Shown in pieces: positions 62,139-64,000 of a stretch of 64,000 nt of DNA. Both the position numbers and the translations under genes were made by a program. Under the pieces are notes generated by a model, which saw only the letters and a list, made by a program, of their open reading frames with translations, did no database searches and was not told the DNA's origin. The stretch is from Magnetococcales bacterium (GTDB lineage: Bacteria; Pseudomonadota; Magnetococcia; Magnetococcales; JADFYX01): positions 1-64,000 of the forward strand of contig JADFZU010000008.1 of the NCBI GenBank assembly GCA_015232365.1, in the 5' to 3' direction. The number at the start of each line of letters is the position of its first letter. The stretch's first letter is position 1.

Positions 62139-64000
62139 ATCCAACACTACAGAACCATTGATTCTAGTCGTTGATGATGATGAAGATTTTCGTGATTCCC
62201 TGGCCGGTTTTTTAGAGACCAACAACTACAGGGTCCACGAAGTTGACAACGGCTCCGCAGCTTTGGAGTATTGTACCAGCAACACTCCAGATCTTATACT
62301 GCTGGATGCCAACATGCCGCAAATGGACGGTTTTAAAGTCTGTTCCGAGCTGAACAAAAACCGTAAAAACATTGCAACCCCCATAATCATGATCACAGCT
62401 TTAGCAGATGAAGCATCAGTTGATCAGGCTTTTACTGCCGGTGCCGAGGAGTATATCACCAAACCGGTAAACTGGTCGGTACTCCGCCTTCGAATTCATA
62501 GAATCATTGAAAGACGCAAACTAGAGGCACAACAACTGATCTATACCAGTGCGTTTGAGCAGAGTGCATCAAGCATTGTCATAACCAACCTGGACGGCAA
62601 TATAGAACATGTAAACCCGGCCTTCTTGCATATAACCGGCTACACTACTGAAGAGGTGATAGGAAAAAACCCACGGATTCTTAAATCAAACAAAACCCCA
62701 CCAGAAGTCTACACCGCAATGTGGCAAGCACTTTGTGAAGGAGAGAGCTGGCAAGGTGAATTTTATAACTTAACCAAAAGCGGCAAACATATTCTAGAGT
62801 CGGCAACCATAGTCCCAATTCGTAACCAGTTTGGCACCATAACCAATTATCTGGCATCTAAATCTGACATTACCAGCCAGAGAGAGGCTGAAACAAAACT
62901 GCAAGAGAGCCAGAGAGAGCTTGCCAAAGCCCAAGAGGTTTCCAATACCGGCAGTTGGACCTGGAATATGGAGACAGATAGAATAAGATGGTCCCAAGAG
63001 ATGTTTCGTATTTGCGGAGTTGACCCAGAAACATTCACTCCAACTTATGAAAAACTTCTGGAAATGGTCCATCCAGATGATCAAAAGCTGTTTAAAGAGA
63101 CTGTAAGCCACACTATTGTCAATATTCAAGAAGAGTTTCAGGATGAGTATAGAATAAGCCGTCCTGATGGCGAAGAACGCTGGGTAGATTCCCGTGGCGA
63201 GACTATCCTCGCTCCAAATGGCGAGATAGAAAAATTAGTCGGAACCATGCGCGATATTACTGATCGGAAAAAACGTGAACAGGCTCTCCATGAGAACCGT
63301 GAGCAGTACCGCCTGCTTTTAGAGACCACCAAATTTATCCCATGGGAGTTGGATGTAGATAATAAAAAATTCACCTATATAGGACCACAGATTGAGGATT
63401 TTCTTGGGTTTTCGGTAGAGGACTGGTCGGATATGGACTACTGGTCAAACCGTATTCATGAAGATGACCGTAAAGATGCAGTCAATTTTTGTGTAGATAC
63501 CATATCTAAAGGAGAAGATAACGAATTTGAATACCGGATGGTATCTAAAGATGAAAAAATTGTCTGGTTTAGGCATGTTGTAACAATCGTCCGTAAAGGG
63601 GAAGCAGTAACCGGCTTGCGTGGTTTTTTTATCGATATAACAGCACAAAAACAGGCTGAAAATGAGCTACGGCATACCATGGAACTGTTGAAAAAAAATG
63701 AAAACCAGTTGCAAGCTATCCTCTCCAACACCTCTGCCATGGTTTTTCTCAAAGATTTAAACGGCAGATATCTGCTAGTAAACCGCCGTTTTGAGCAGCT
63801 TTTCAATGTCAACCATGCTGGTATTACTGGTAAAACCGATTTTGATATTTTTCCAGCAGAGACAGCAAAGCGGATGCAAGACAATGACCGACAGGCTATG
63901 GAGGCAGGAAAATCTCTTGAAATAGAGGAGTTGATCTACCATGACAACAAACAACACACCTACCTCTCGGTCAAGTTTCCACTATACGATGATGCAAAAA
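62131..64000 (+). CDS. Receiver plus multiple PAS domains, probable sensor kinase or cyclase (3' end beyond window)
   Basis: Hand-translated from the ATG at 62131, as it has no stop in the window and is absent from the track. It begins with an intact receiver ([20 protein letters not shown]; Asp59 in [30 protein letters not shown]). At least four PAS/PAC units follow: [57 protein letters not shown], an F-type [24 protein letters not shown]; and [28 protein letters not shown]. The output domain lies beyond 64000. An 8-bp overlap with the hybrid kinase makes it the fourth gene of the island. Confidence 0.9.
   Translation, partial: MAKSNTTEPLILVVDDDEDFRDSLAGFLETNNYRVHEVDNGSAALEYCTSNTPDLILLDANMPQMDGFKVCSELNKNRKNIATPIIMITALADEASVDQAFTAGAEEYITKPVNWSVLRLRIHRIIERRKLEAQQLIYTSAFEQSASSIVITNLDGNIEHVNPAFLHITGYTTEEVIGKNPRILKSNKTPPEVYTAMWQALCEGESWQGEFYNLTKSGKHILESATIVPIRNQFGTITNYLASKSDITSQREAETKLQESQRELAKAQEVSNTGSWTWNMETDRIRWSQEMFRICGVDPETFTPTYEKLLEMVHPDDQKLFKETVSHTIVNIQEEFQDEYRISRPDGEERWVDSRGETILAPNGEIEKLVGTMRDITDRKKREQALHENREQYRLLLETTKFIPWELDVDNKKFTYIGPQIEDFLGFSVEDWSDMDYWSNRIHEDDRKDAVNFCVDTISKGEDNEFEYRMVSKDEKIVWFRHVVTIVRKGEAVTGLRGFFIDITAQKQAENELRHTMELLKKNENQLQAILSNTSAMVFLKDLNGRYLLVNRRFEQLFNVNHAGITGKTDFDIFPAETAKRMQDNDRQAMEAGKSLEIEELIYHDNKQHTYLSVKFPLYDDAK

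Overview
The window is a gene-dense, mostly housekeeping stretch of a Gram-negative proteobacterial chromosome of moderate GC. The mixture is unusual for a gammaproteobacterium: ribonuclease J, an IalB-family lipoprotein, a CcmI-like protein, an RquA-type methyltransferase and a ParC with Gln at the usual Ser position point towards an alphaproteobacterial or Magnetococcia-like deep branch. YheU, LsrF and IhfA homologues look more gammaproteobacterial. The lineage is inferred from gene content only. I saw no rRNA, tRNA, IS element, CRISPR array or prophage.

Layout. 1-8769 (minus): the 5' part of dnaE, a TPR/GT41 glycosyltransferase, and a tight run of nadA, a small SpoT-type HD protein, a larger HD phosphohydrolase and a ChaN-PDZ protein. 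8803-20207: queG, a TPR-methyltransferase, a TetR regulator, two exported lipoproteins, an NrnA-like DHH phosphoesterase overlapping lipA, a membrane glycosyltransferase, a methyltransferase, a cyclase-FHA protein and a PP2C phosphatase. 20395-29146: hemB, a PP-loop ATPase plus TusA pair, two FlgO-like lipoproteins, pilT, and recA-parC fused by a 1-base overlap. 29150-30800: an FHA-cyclase gene enclosed by a near-perfect 60-bp inverted repeat. 30806-36678 (minus): tatA-tatB-tatC-rnj-ftsK. 37098-41649: CcmI-like, J-domain, Na/Pi symporter and orphan lsrF-like genes. 42017-44746: four consecutive small exported proteins rich in Pro, Gln, Met and Tyr, the last with a SPOR domain. 44943-51899: ihfA, yheU, rquA, a histone-deacetylase-family hydrolase, cobA, a Tat-exported amidase, ubiG and rluD. 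52038-64000: two-component signalling genes.

How they fit together. ubiG and rquA in one window suggest the cell makes ubiquinone and can convert some to rhodoquinone, implying fumarate respiration under low oxygen. The Tat translocon genes and a twin-arginine amidase link export with cell division. PP2C, two cyclase/FHA proteins and the small HD enzyme suggest active second-messenger and phospho-protein signalling.

The strongest candidate for an undescribed system is at 56367-64000. Four overlapping genes encode an excisionase/MerR-type HTH fused to a receiver, an exported 615-residue protein made of sixteen helical units of about 38 residues (TPxDVY motif), a membrane hybrid histidine kinase with two receivers and an HPt domain, and a receiver-PAS protein running off the window. 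The repeat protein shows two-tier duplication and I recognise no family for it. A second candidate is the cluster of exported low-complexity proteins.
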